Shown here in pieces: positions 23,911 to 34,030 of a DNA stretch of 64,000 nt; within the stretch, counting starts at the first letter, position 1; every line of letters starts with the position of its first letter. The DNA is from Litsea cubeba (Eukaryota; Streptophyta; Magnoliopsida; Laurales; Lauraceae): positions 66,391,253 to 66,455,252 of the forward strand of contig CM022948.1 in the NCBI GenBank assembly GCA_012931725.1. The letters are read 5' to 3'. Both the position numbers and the translations under genes were made by a program. The notes beneath the pieces were generated by a model. The model did no database searches. It had not been told where the DNA came from and worked only from the letters and a program-made list of their open reading frames with translations.

Positions 23911-24515
23911 TGATAAGTCAGACCCGAGATCCGGATTGTAATGGCGAGTCGGATCTAGTAATTCGATCCAAGCCCGAGTGACCCGGTCCAGAGTGATAGG
24001 TCAGTCCGTCAGTTCCATTAAGATCGGATTCGATCCGCAGAAGTCCAGGCGCTAGCCCACGGAGAGACCGGGTCAGGGCAGCCACGTTGCTTTGGAAATG
24101 GTTCCGCTCCTACCAGGTCCTCTGAGAGATATCTCGTCCAGCGCCAAGGCAGTTCCTCACCTGCCTCGTCCAGCGCGAAGGCAGTTCCTCACCTGCCTCG
24201 TCCAGCGCGAAGGCAGTTCGAGGGTTCCAAGGGCGAACGTTGCAGCCCGTCTTAGGGCTGACACTATAAATCAAGAGCCCTACCAGCACATGGGGGCATC
24301 TAAGATTTTCCGATTCACTTCGACTCCTGTATTCTTCTCGCTTGTAACCTGAAATCATTGAGGAAGTAAAACATCAGGCAATCTCTGCCTTTCATCAGTG
24401 GACGTAGGTCAATTTGACCGAACCACTATAATCTCTTCTCTCTTCTTTAATTATCACATTTATTGCATTTATTACCTCGACCGGTGGTGTCCGAAACACA
24501 ATTTTGGCATCATCA
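23911..24515 (+). repeat. E1 5' LTR
   Basis: 605 bp, TGATAAGTCAGACC...GGCATCATCA. A TATA box sits at 24265-24271 ('actataaatcaag'). It contains a ~31-bp tandem repeat (24145-24220) based on 'ctcacctgcctcgtccagcg'. Confidence 0.95.
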
Positions 24516-24518
24516 GTT

Positions 24519-24536
24519 TGGCGCCGTCTGTGGGAA
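24519..24536 (+). other. E1 primer-binding site
   Basis: TGGCGCCGTCTGTGGGAA lies three bases after the LTR. Its complement ends in CCA, as expected for pairing with a tRNA 3' end. The same 18 bases occur in E2 (18647-18630). I do not assign the tRNA. Confidence 0.8.
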
Positions 24537-24569
24537 CCGAACAAAAGTTCTCATCCTATTTTAAAAATC

Positions 24570-27500
24570 ATGGTGATCAGCACAAGATCCGTAAGACGAG
24601 AAGACAATCCCGTCCAAGCTGCAGGTCCGGGTCCTTCAAGGCGCCCAGACTCCCCTACCCAGGGAAACAATGGTCCTCCACCAGGTGACCCTTCTCCGAA
24701 TACTCTCGCCCCTGCGCCAACTCCTCAGCAGATGTTGGAAACCATGCAACAGCTGTTGGCCCAAAACCAACAAATCTTGCAACTCGTGCTTGCGGGACAA
24801 GGAGGAGTTCAGATTGGAGGAGCACTCCAGGGTGGAGCACCGTTTGGTGAAATACAGCCAGAAGTGCCAATCCCGAGGCAGGCTCCACGACAACCAACCC
24901 CTCACCCGGGCGCCCATCCCCCGGACGCCCATCTCCCAGGCGCCCAGGATGGAGCACCTCTCCCGGGCGCCCATCTCCCGGGCGCCCAGGGTGGAGCACC
25001 TCTCCCGGGCGCCCGTCTCCCAGGCGCCCAAGAGGGAGCAGCACTACACCAGGGCGCCCATACTCTCGGCGCCCAGAGAAGAGCACCTCACTTGGGCGCC
25101 CCTCATCATGGCGCCCAAGGTCGAGGAGCACATTATGGCCCCCATGGCCGAGGAGCACATCATGGCCCCCATGGCCGAGGAGCACATCTGAGCTTCCATG
25201 GGCACGAAGTTCCTCCACCCCCTGGTGGAGCCCATGGAGAAGTACCACCTCAACCCTTCCATCAGGACGAGCAGGACTCTCACTTCCAAGAAGGTGGAAG
25301 TGAGAATCACTGCATCGAAGATGAAAGTTATTTCCCCGGTCCATCCAGGGAGCTTCACAATCACTGGGAGGAAAAAATCAAAGAGATGCAGGATCAACTG
25401 GGCGATGTCTTCAATGCAATGAAGGCCCAGGCACCGGAGACTGTGGATTATCTAGTCGGGCGAACGGATACACCGTTCAGACCCGATATAGTACATTACC
25501 CACTTCCAAGGAAGTTCAAAATGCCATCCATGGAAACCTTCGACGGAAGGAAGGATCCGTTGGATCACTTGGAGACATATAAAACCAGGATGCAGCTGCA
25601 TAACATCCCCGACGAAATTATGTGCAGGGCGTTCCCCACCACTTTGAAAGGCTCCGCTCGGCAATGGTTTGCTAATCTCCCCCCTGCATCCATCGCCACC
25701 TTTGGAGAACTGAGCAAATCCTTCGTCTCCCACTTCATTGGAGGACGTAGGCACCAGAAGCCCGCCACGCACCTGCTCAGCATAAAGCAGGATAAAACTG
25801 AAAGTCTCAGGAGCTACCTCACTCGTTTTAACAAGGAGGTACTTCAGGTCGAAGAGCCCGATGACAAGGTATCCATGACCGCATTCCTAGGAGGACTTCG
25901 TTCATCAAGTTTCCTCTTTTCAGTAATGAAGCGTCCTCCGAAGAGCTTCCCGGAGTTGCTGGCAAAGGCCCAAAAGTATATGAACGCTGAAGATATTACC
26001 AGGGCCAGGCGAGGAGAGTCCTCAAAATCAGTGGACAAGGGAAAGGAGCGAGAAAGGGAGGAAAAGAAAGAAACTAGCAACAAGCGAAGTAGGACCGAGA
26101 GGGTACCCGCCAGAGACAGACTCGGTCCTCCTCCGCAAAAAGATAGGCGAGTGTTTACTCCCCTCAATGCCACCGTTGAACACATCCTGTTCCAAGTACG
26201 GGATGACCCTGCAATAAAATGGCCGGGGAAGATGAAGTCCCCTCCTAACCGCAGGAACCCGAACAAGTACTGTCGCTTCCATCGCGACCATGGCCACGAC
26301 ACGGATGACTGCTATGACCTCAAGAGCCAGATCGAGGATCTCATTCAGCATGGTCACCTACGCCGATATGTTGCTGGCAGGGGGCAAGCACTACCTCCAC
26401 CACCGCCCCAGCATCCAGAGGACCAGCAGCCGATCGGTGAGATCAGGACGATCGCGGGAGGACTAGCGGAGTGTGTGGAGTCACACTCTGCCATGAAAGC
26501 TCATGTTAGGAAGGCCAGACATCCAGATGATGAAGCACGCCCGTCCAAGGCGTCCAGGCACGGAGCTACCGACGAAATCATATCCTTCTCGGATAAGGAT
26601 TTGGAAGGGATCCAGCACCCCCATGATGACCCTCTAGTGCTAACCATGACGGTCGCCAATTTCCGGGTGCGTAGGATCTTGGTGGATAGCGGCAGCTCCA
26701 CAGATATTCTTTTCTCAGGAGCTTATGACGAACTGAAGCTGGGCCGAGAGAGGCTGCAGCCTGTCAAAGGCCCTCTTATCGGATTTTCAGGGGAGAAAGT
26801 ATATCCCCTAGGGGCAGTTACTCTACCGGTCACAGCGGGTACAGCACCCCGAAGCTCCACTATCATGATCAACTTCCTGGTAATAGACTGCCCCTCAGCC
26901 TATAATATCATTTTAGGGCGACCAGCTCTTAATGCCTTAAGAGCCGCTCTCTCCACCTACCATCTTATCCTCCGATTCCCAACCCTGAATGGAATCGGGG
27001 AAGTAAGAGGGGATCAGGTAGCAGCGAGGGAATGCTACGTCTCCTCAATGAGGGCCAAGAAAGCGCAGGAGGCATTGCAAGTTGAAATCTTGGACCCGAG
27101 GGACGACACCACTATAGAAAGAGGAGAACCAGTTGAAGCACTTACACTTGTCGTCTTAAATAAGGACCTTCCTGACAGAAGAGTGTACATTGGCTCTTCT
27201 CTTCCTGAAGATTTGGTCCGGAAGCTGACAAATTTTCTGCGGAATAACATGGATATCTTCGCATGGTCACATGCGGATCTCGAAGGCATTAATTCCGATG
27301 TCGCCACTCACCACCTCAATGTCGACCCTCGCCACAAGCCTGTTCGACAAAAGCTGAGGGGCGCCTCCACTGCAAGGGCCCAAGCAATGGACATTGAGGT
27401 CGGAAAACTAATAGAAAGCGGGGCTGTCAGGGAAGTAACATACCCTGAATGGCTCTCAAATGTTGTGATGGTGACAAAGGCGAATGGAAAGTGGCGTCTA

Positions 27501-30500
27501 TGTGTGGACTTCACCGAGCTTAACAAAGCATGCCCAAAGGACTGCTATCCGTTACCGAGGATTGATCTCCTCATTGATGCCACAGCAGGACATGAACTCC
27601 TCTCCTTCCTGGATGCCTACTCTGGATACAACCAGATTAACATGCACCCCCCCAGATCAAGAAAAGACATCGTTCATCACCCCGAGAGGAACCTATTGTT
27701 ACAGGGTTATGCCTTTCGGGTTGAAAAATGCGGGCGCAACCTACCAACGCCTGGTGAACAAAATGTTTCACTCCAGATCGGGCGAACAATGGAGGTTTAT
27801 GTGGACGACATGTTAGTAAAGAGCCTTGCTGCCAAAGATCACATCGACCATCTCCAAGAAACTTTCGACCTTCTCCGCCTCTACCGTATGAACTTGAATC
27901 CGGAGAAGTGTGCCTTTGGCGTTGGATCGGGAAAGTTCTTGGGCTTCATGGTCGACCAAAGGGGAATAGAGGCGAACCCTGATAAAATTAAAGCTATACT
28001 GGACATGAAGCCACCCACTTCCACCAAGGAGCTGCAGCGCCTCAATGGAAGAGTTGCAGCACTCAACAGATTTGTTTCCAAATCTGCTGACAAATGCTTG
28101 CCTTTTTTCAAATTCCTCCGAAAAGCTTTTGAATGGGGACCCGAGGCTGAGGAAGCATTCCAGAAGCTTAAAGCCTATTTAGCCGCTCCTCCCCTTCTTT
28201 CACATGCCACACCAGGTGAGGTGTTATACTTGTATCTCTCCGCTTCCCCCTCAGCAGTCAGCTCGGTTCTCATTAGAAATCACGATGGCGTGCAAAAACC
28301 CATCTATTATGTAAGCAGAGCATACCGGGGGGCAGAGTCCAGGTACTCTGATTTGGAAAAGCTGGCGCTTGCCCTCATCTCAACGGCAAGGCGTCTACGA
28401 CACTACTTTCAGAGCCATTCAATTGTCGTAATTACTGATCAGCCCCTAAAAAGAATAATGGGGAAGCCGGATGTATCCGGGAGACTGGTCAAATGGGCAG
28501 TAGAACTAGGTGAGTTCGATGTCCAGTACCAGCCGAGAGCAGCAATCAAAGCACAAGCCCTAGCCGACTTTGTAGCTGAGTTCACATACGCTGAGGAGAA
28601 TATGAATGGGTCTAGTAGTGTGTCACCATCAAGCCCCGGCGCGCAAGAAAATCTGCCACCCACGGAAGATAACCCTCGTGGCACACAGGGCTCTCAGAAT
28701 CATCCTGATCAAGAGACCACGGGCGGCCATGGTACACTGGGCGCCCAAGTTCCCCTAGGCGCCCAAGTTCCCCAAAGCGCCCAAGGCCACATGGGCGCCC
28801 AGCTTGTCTCTGGCGCCCAAGGCCTCTTGGGCGCCCAGGCCTCCTCCACCTTGGGCGCCCTAACCCCCTCTACCTTGGGCGCCCAGACCTCCTCCATTTT
28901 GGGCGCCCTAACCCCCTCTACCTTGGACGCCCAGAACTCCTCCTCTACCTCGGGCGCCCAGACCTCCTCCATTTTGGGCGCCCTAACCCCCTCTACCTTG
29001 GACGCCCAGAACTCCTCCTCTACCTCGGGCGTCCAGGCCTCCTCCACCAGCATTGGCGACCTGCCTATCCCTGGCACCCTGGTTTTCCCCTCAGATCCAG
29101 GTGCCCAACCTGTTCCAGGCACCCTCGCTTCTCAGAAAGCCAAAAAACCTCACCCAAGCAATCAGCCTCCCTCGCCACTTTGGAGACTATATGTTGATGG
29201 CTCGGCAACAAATGAAGGAAGTGGGGCTGGCTTCATTTTAATCAGCCCTGACGGTACGCCAATCAAGTACGCGGTGAAGCTCCACTTCATTGCCTCTAAC
29301 AATGAAGCAGAATATGAGGCCCTCCTCTCTGGACTGAGATTGGCGATTGAAATGGACGCCCAATCCTTAACCACCTACAGTGATTCAAAATTGGTGGTAA
29401 ATCAAGTAAATGGCGAGTTCGAGCCAAAAGAGGCCAGAATGCAGGACTACCTCGCCATGGTAAAGAAATTGATTCCTCATTTCCAAAGCTTCCAGATCTG
29501 TCACATCCCTAGAGGGGATAACATGGCTGCAGATGCACTCGCCAAACTCGCCTCGTCACTAGAAGCCTCATCCGCCGAACCAACACTCATTGGGCACCAG
29601 TTAGAACCGAGCAAGTTAGATGTAGCAATTACAAACATCAACTGTGCAACGGATGAATCGAACTGGATGACCCTAATAACGGCATACCTCCAAGAGGGTA
29701 CAGAACCGGATGATCCCCTTGAGGCGAAAAAACTCCGGATGAGAGCTTCCAAGTACATTCTATTACAAGATACTCTCTACAAAAAGGGCTATTGCTTACC
29801 TTTGCTGCGCTGCCTATCGCCTGAGGATGCTGACTACACTCTTCGTGAAATTCACGAAGGAATCTGCGGAAATCATTCTGGAGGTCGATCCCTGTCCCAC
29901 AAAGCACTCAGGCAAGGATTCTTTTGGCCCACCATGGTGAAGGACGCCAAAGAATTTGCTAGAAAGTGCGACAAGTGCCAACGCTTCGCCACCGTGCCAA
30001 GGCAACCACCAGAGGAGTTGACACCAATTCTGAGCCCATGGCCTTTCTCCAAATGGGGCATTGATATCTTGGGCCCTCTTCCGTTAAGCAGAGGACAATG
30101 TAAGTTTGTAGTCATAGCCATTGGCTACTTCACAAAATGGGCGGAGGCAGAACCCTTAGCAAAAATAACAGACTCAAAGGTAAAAGACTTCGTCTGGAGA
30201 AACCTAGTCTGTCGCTTTGGGATACCTCACGCCATCGTTAGTGACAATGGCAAGCAATTTGATAACAAACTGTTCAACAAGTTCTGCTCTGACCTCCAGA
30301 TAAAGCAGCCTCATTCCAGTCCGGCACACCCACAAGCAAATGGACAGGCAGAAGTTATGGTGCGAACAGTCCTTCGCAATCTAAAGACGAGACTCGACAG
30401 AGCAAAAGGTCTTTGGGTCGACGAGCTCCCAGGGGTATTATGGGCATATAGAACTACACCAAGAACTGCTACCGGGGAAACCCCTTTCTCTCTCGCATTT

Positions 30501-30671
30501 GGGACCGAGGCAGTTATCCCTGTCGAGATAGGGGTCCACTCCTTAAGAGTTCATCTACATGACCCCGCTACCAACGACGAAGGACTCCGCATCAACCTCG
30601 ACTTGATAGAGGAGGCAAGGGAGATGGCTATAGTCCGCAACGCGGAGTACAAGCGGCGCATGGCAAAATAG
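24570..30671 (+). CDS. E1 gag-pol polyprotein (2033 codons, defective)
   Basis: The ATG at 24570 is 34 bp past the primer site; the frame is also open further upstream, but only with a non-ATG start in the LTR. Order by residue from this ATG: gag with a GGCGCCC-based Gly/Ala/Pro array (~110-195); gag core (~310-480); CRFH...GH.TDDC knuckle (~568); protease DSGSS (~706); RT with VDFTELNK (~979) and YVDD (~1077); a first RNase H whose usual first Asp is missing (LYLYLSASPSA); a Gly/Ala/Gln array (~1390-1500); a second RNase H with LYVDGSA, EAEYEAL, TYSDSK and GDNMAADALAK (~1538-1665); and integrase with H-H-C-C (~1762-1800) and the D,D,E residues (~1830, 1892, 1925). Residues ~1027-1068 of RT are read out of frame between two compensating indels. 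A TAG ends the frame before the integrase C-terminus. It would act in virus-like particles to copy and insert the element. Confidence 0.9.
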   Translation: MVISTRSVRREDNPVQAAGPGPSRRPDSPTQGNNGPPPGDPSPNTLAPAPTPQQMLETMQQLLAQNQQILQLVLAGQGGVQIGGALQGGAPFGEIQPEVPIPRQAPRQPTPHPGAHPPDAHLPGAQDGAPLPGAHLPGAQGGAPLPGARLPGAQEGAALHQGAHTLGAQRRAPHLGAPHHGAQGRGAHYGPHGRGAHHGPHGRGAHLSFHGHEVPPPPGGAHGEVPPQPFHQDEQDSHFQEGGSENHCIEDESYFPGPSRELHNHWEEKIKEMQDQLGDVFNAMKAQAPETVDYLVGRTDTPFRPDIVHYPLPRKFKMPSMETFDGRKDPLDHLETYKTRMQLHNIPDEIMCRAFPTTLKGSARQWFANLPPASIATFGELSKSFVSHFIGGRRHQKPATHLLSIKQDKTESLRSYLTRFNKEVLQVEEPDDKVSMTAFLGGLRSSSFLFSVMKRPPKSFPELLAKAQKYMNAEDITRARRGESSKSVDKGKEREREEKKETSNKRSRTERVPARDRLGPPPQKDRRVFTPLNATVEHILFQVRDDPAIKWPGKMKSPPNRRNPNKYCRFHRDHGHDTDDCYDLKSQIEDLIQHGHLRRYVAGRGQALPPPPPQHPEDQQPIGEIRTIAGGLAECVESHSAMKAHVRKARHPDDEARPSKASRHGATDEIISFSDKDLEGIQHPHDDPLVLTMTVANFRVRRILVDSGSSTDILFSGAYDELKLGRERLQPVKGPLIGFSGEKVYPLGAVTLPVTAGTAPRSSTIMINFLVIDCPSAYNIILGRPALNALRAALSTYHLILRFPTLNGIGEVRGDQVAARECYVSSMRAKKAQEALQVEILDPRDDTTIERGEPVEALTLVVLNKDLPDRRVYIGSSLPEDLVRKLTNFLRNNMDIFAWSHADLEGINSDVATHHLNVDPRHKPVRQKLRGASTARAQAMDIEVGKLIESGAVREVTYPEWLSNVVMVTKANGKWRLCVDFTELNKACPKDCYPLPRIDLLIDATAGHELLSFLDAYSGYNQINMHPPRSRKDIVHHPERNLLLQGYAFRVEKCGRNLPTPGEQNVSLQIGRTMEVYVDDMLVKSLAAKDHIDHLQETFDLLRLYRMNLNPEKCAFGVGSGKFLGFMVDQRGIEANPDKIKAILDMKPPTSTKELQRLNGRVAALNRFVSKSADKCLPFFKFLRKAFEWGPEAEEAFQKLKAYLAAPPLLSHATPGEVLYLYLSASPSAVSSVLIRNHDGVQKPIYYVSRAYRGAESRYSDLEKLALALISTARRLRHYFQSHSIVVITDQPLKRIMGKPDVSGRLVKWAVELGEFDVQYQPRAAIKAQALADFVAEFTYAEENMNGSSSVSPSSPGAQENLPPTEDNPRGTQGSQNHPDQETTGGHGTLGAQVPLGAQVPQSAQGHMGAQLVSGAQGLLGAQASSTLGALTPSTLGAQTSSILGALTPSTLDAQNSSSTSGAQTSSILGALTPSTLDAQNSSSTSGVQASSTSIGDLPIPGTLVFPSDPGAQPVPGTLASQKAKKPHPSNQPPSPLWRLYVDGSATNEGSGAGFILISPDGTPIKYAVKLHFIASNNEAEYEALLSGLRLAIEMDAQSLTTYSDSKLVVNQVNGEFEPKEARMQDYLAMVKKLIPHFQSFQICHIPRGDNMAADALAKLASSLEASSAEPTLIGHQLEPSKLDVAITNINCATDESNWMTLITAYLQEGTEPDDPLEAKKLRMRASKYILLQDTLYKKGYCLPLLRCLSPEDADYTLREIHEGICGNHSGGRSLSHKALRQGFFWPTMVKDAKEFARKCDKCQRFATVPRQPPEELTPILSPWPFSKWGIDILGPLPLSRGQCKFVVIAIGYFTKWAEAEPLAKITDSKVKDFVWRNLVCRFGIPHAIVSDNGKQFDNKLFNKFCSDLQIKQPHSSPAHPQANGQAEVMVRTVLRNLKTRLDRAKGLWVDELPGVLWAYRTTPRTATGETPFSLAFGTEAVIPVEIGVHSLRVHLHDPATNDEGLRINLDLIEEAREMAIVRNAEYKRRMAK

Positions 30672-30899
30672 TACAACTCGAGGGTGAAGCCTCGTTCTTT
30701 TCAAATGGGAGACTTAGTCCTAAAAAAGGTCATCCTCGCCACAAAGGACTCTCGCGAAGGAAAACTAGGACCAAACTGGGAAGGGCCATACCTCATTACA
30801 GAAGTAGTAAGGCCAGGCACCTACAGAATCCAAAATTCTGACGGGAAAGTCTTACTCCATCCATGGAACGCAGAGCACTTGAAGAGGTACTATCAGTAG
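30672..30899 (+). pseudogene. severed integrase C-terminus of E1
   Basis: Directly after the TAG at 30669-30671 the same frame continues for 75 codons to TAG at 30897-30899. It reads through GDLVLKKV and GPNWEGPYLITEV, the GPY/F-type C-terminal module of gypsy integrases. The stop sits at a Tyr-type position just after MAK, so a single nonsense change separates this part. It should not be counted as a separate gene. Confidence 0.85.
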
Positions 30900-30988
30900 C
30901 ATTATTTGGGAATCAGAGTAGTAAATGTACGGGGCCCAAGTTTTGATATTTGTTTTTTAAGTTGACATATTGCAATGAGTAATGGATG

Positions 30989-31006
30989 AATAAAACATTC
31001 TTTATT
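30989..31006. terminator. back-to-back poly(A) signals between gag-pol and the antisense gene
   Basis: AATAAA on the plus strand at 30989-30994 and AATAAA on the minus strand at 31006-31001 face each other within 18 bp, in the gap between the ends of the two convergent coding regions. Confidence 0.45.
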
Positions 31007-31115
31007 TTGCGAAAAATGTATTCTTGTATTTACATTGAAACAGTTAGGCCATCAACTGCCTTTCTAAAAAAAAAAAAAAAATGCAACAACTAAGGCACCC
31101 TGATACACCCTGATA

Positions 31116-33789
31116 CTAATCGCTCTCATCGCTATCTCCACCATCCTCGCCATCGTCCTCCGAATCGTCCTCAACATCGTCGGAACTCCCAGTACCATCA
31201 TCAGGCGCCTCAGTCGGCACGAAGCCTGAGAAATCAATATTTGGAAAGGCAACAGAGATCTTCCCTCGGAGCTCCTCATAGCCGTCAATAAAGGCATCGG
31301 CAATACCATCCACTAAGTCCTACTCAGCCTGAGAAGCTCTCTCATGTGTAGCCCTAATCTCTGTCTCCAAGGCTGCCTCTCTGAGCGAAGCCCTCTCGCG
31401 GGCCTTCACAAGCTCAGCTTCATTGAGCGAAGCCCTCTCGTGGGCCTTCAGAAGCTCACCCTCACTGAGCAAGACCCTCTCACGGGCCTTCGCAAGCTCA
31501 GCCTCTACATCCATCGTCCTCTTCTGGGCTGCTAAAAGCTCGGTCTCAAACATGGTGGCTCTCTTGCAAGCCGCAGTAAGGTCAACCTGGGAAGCCCTTC
31601 CAGCAGCTTCAAGGGCAGAAATCCTTCCTTGAGCAGCAGAGAGCTCCTTCCGCATACTCTCTCTTTCCTGTTTCAGCCGACTGAGAGATTGGGCCCTGGA
31701 AAACAAGACGACCGATGCAGTGGAAGCCTGAAACAATAAGAGACAAAGAAAAATGAGAGAGTACGCATAAAATGAAGGTATGGAGAAGGGGAACGGTAAA
31801 CTTTTACCTGAACTAAACCTTCTAGGAATGAATCTATAACCACCTCTGAGCCCAAAGAATTAACTTGTGCAACCTGAGGACTCGACACAAATCTCCAGAG
31901 CCTTTCCCGGATCGTCGATGGATTATCAGGCATGGGACCAGACCGAGTTGATGCCCCCGTTGAAGTTCCCAAAGGTGGAGGACACGAACCAGGGGCAGAA
32001 TGAGGTGTAACTGGGGAAGAATGATCCTGAGTGACAGGTCGAATAGACGCTACTGGTGGCCTCGTTGAAGAAGTGGGTTGGAGAGAACTCGCCTTGATAG
32101 TCAAGGGTGGGGAATTCCCCTTTGAATCGTCTACCCTCGCTATAGAAGGAGGGGTATTTCTCTTAGAAAAGCGAGCTCCAATTGCCTCCCTGCTTACTAC
32201 TGCAGAAACACAAATGTCATTTTTAAAAAATAAAAATAAAAATGGCGTTTGTGGTCAAAGCCAATTAAACTACCTTTTCTCTTGGAAGAGGAAGTCCCTG
32301 AAGAGGGTCCACCAGCCCTACTATTCTCTTTGGAGAGGAGATCGCAAAAATCTTTATTGGGATAATTTTTTATATCCTGTAGTTTCCGCTCCTGATCCGA
32401 AGAAAGCACGGGGGACTCTGCGGAAAACAAGAAGAAATGAGCATAGGGATGCTTTTAAAATTAAAATTACAGGAAAACATGGTCGATGAATACCTAATCT
32501 TCTAGCGTCAGCCCATCGTACTGGCACCAATGCTCGATCCGTCTCAGAGGCCCACTCTCCGCCAATGAAAAAGAAGCGTGACTTCCAACTATGGCAATTT
32601 GAGCGTAGGCCTGTGATCAGCTTGCCGACCCCTGGGGGAAAGATAGTACCATCCCCTGTTAGGGGCTGGAGACTCGGTCAGGCTATAAGCAGCATGGAAC
32701 TCTACAGGAGAAGCATCCTCTCTGTGTAACTGTCTCCATAATGCTAGAAAGCCAATGAGAACTCTCCACCCATTGGGCACTAACCGCCCCGGCGTCAGTG
32801 AAAAATAATGGAGAATGCGGCGAACGGCTGACGACAGGGGGAGTCTCAATCCTGCTTCAAGCATCTCCTCGTAGATGGCGATGTCACCAGATGAGACATC
32901 ACTAGCCGGCTCGTCCGTTTCAGCACGCCGGCACATAACGGTGGGAGGAATGCGATAAGATACTGTGATCTTGAAAATATCATCATCGGTGTTGAGTACA
33001 CTATAAATGGTACTCACTTTGGATCCATCACCTTCCACAACTACTTTTCCTTGATATCTTTTCCGGCGACGCAATGTATCCCGCGCTGTTGGGGGGACTG
33101 GACTGTCACCTTGTTTCGAGCTGCCGAGACTAAGGCGACACCCGATCTTGATCCTCCTAAGCCCGGAAGGCCGGGCAACATCCATGCCCACCACAGCAGC
33201 CTTGCCGCCCGTCGCCACCACGCCCGCAGCGCCCGCGGCGCCCAGCGGCGCCCAGCGGCGGGGCGCCCACCACGGCGGCTTCGCCGCCTGTCATCACGCC
33301 TGCAGCGCCCGCGGCGCCCAGCGGCGGGGCGCCCACCACGGCGGCCTCGCCGCCTGTCACCACGCCCGCAACGCCCGCGCCCAACGGCGGGGCGCCCACC
33401 ACGGCGGCCTCACCGCCTGTCACCATGCCCGCAGCGCCCACGGCGCCCTCGCCGCCTGTCGCCACCACGACTGCAGCGCCCGCGGCGCCCCACAGCGGCG
33501 GGGCGCCCACCACCGCGGCCACGCCACCTGTCGCCACAAGGCCCGGCGATCTAGCGGCAGCCGACGTCACGCCGTCGCCCGTGCACGGCGGGGCGACGCC
33601 CATCCGCGCCAGATGGGCGGGCGTCGCCACCTCGCCCGTCAATCCAGCACCGCCCCGCAGCGGCATGGCGCCCAGTACTGCGGCCACGCCGCCGCCCGAG
33701 GTGTTCATCGCGGCGGCGGCCTCCTCGTCGCCCATTGCACCTTGATCTGATCTACTCTCGCCACTGCCTCTCTTGCTGCCTATAGCCAT
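31116..33789 (-). pseudogene. antisense spliced gene in E1: Transposase_28-like domain plus coiled coil
   Basis: The minus-strand ATG is at 33789. Exon 1 (33789-32494) encodes a long Gly/Ala-rich stretch and then a domain with YEEMLEAGLRLPL and LVPNGWRVLIGFLALW. This matches the plant 'putative gypsy type transposon' (Transposase_28) family, whose function is unknown. Introns at 32418-32493, 32200-32273 and 31728-31807 (76, 74 and 80 bp) all start GT, end CAG after pyrimidine tracts, and keep phase (1, 1, 0). Exon 3 is Ser/Pro-rich. Exon 4 is a coiled coil with AELVKARERASL-type repeats, then SGFVPTEAPDD and an Asp/Glu tail. Frameshifts near 33180-33220 and ~32630 and a TAG at 31322-31320 break it. 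Antisense extra genes between pol and the 3' LTR are known in Tat elements; this one also keeps a TATA box. Confidence 0.8.
33215..33680. repeat. GGGCGCCCACCACGGCGGC array in the antisense gene
   Basis: GGGCGCCCACCACGGCGGC-type units with 'gcctgtcaccacgcccgca' spacers recur four or more times with periods near 60 bp. In the antisense gene they encode AAVVGAPPLG-like repeats. The plus-strand open frames here are shadows. Confidence 0.85.
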
Positions 33790-33849
33790 CTTCTCTCCCA
33801 ATGGTTTTCTGCAAAAACTAGTTTCTCTTTTGAAGACAACTCTAGGGCT

Positions 33850-33857
33850 TATTTATA
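33850..33857 (-). promoter_or_regulatory. TATA box for the E1 antisense gene
   Basis: Minus-strand TATAAATA within 'caagctataaataagccc', 61 bp upstream of the antisense ATG. That spacing implies a leader of about 30 nt. It lies inside the element, between the antisense start and the polypurine tract, so the gene would not need the LTR promoter. Confidence 0.6.
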
Positions 33858-34012
33858 GCTTGAGTTTCTAAAGAGGAGTGCCCAAGCCGGAAGGACTCTC
33901 CGAAGCACCTATCTACACTAACTAACAAGGTTAGAGAAAAAAAAGAAAAGACTTAGTAAGGAGATGAGATTGGAATTTTTCCAATGCCCCCTTTCAAAGA
34001 TTATTTGGGCAC

Positions 34013-34030
34013 GGGGCATTGAGAGGCAAA
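34013..34030 (+). other. E1 polypurine tract
   Basis: GGGGCATTGAGAGGCAAA ends exactly at the 3' LTR start. E2 has the same site with one base different. It primes plus-strand DNA synthesis in LTR elements. Confidence 0.85.

Noticed and set aside
24504..24569. Upstream extension of gag-pol into the 5' LTR
   Set aside because: The frame is open but has no ATG before 24570, and it covers the LTR end and primer site.
27484..27816. A separate 110-codon RT-like gene overlapping gag-pol
   Set aside because: It is the displaced RT frame between the two compensating indels, not an independent gene.
33148..33750. 200-codon plus-strand open frame rich in His/Ala/Arg
   Set aside because: Shadow of the Gly/Ala-rich N-terminus of the antisense gene; no start context or domain.
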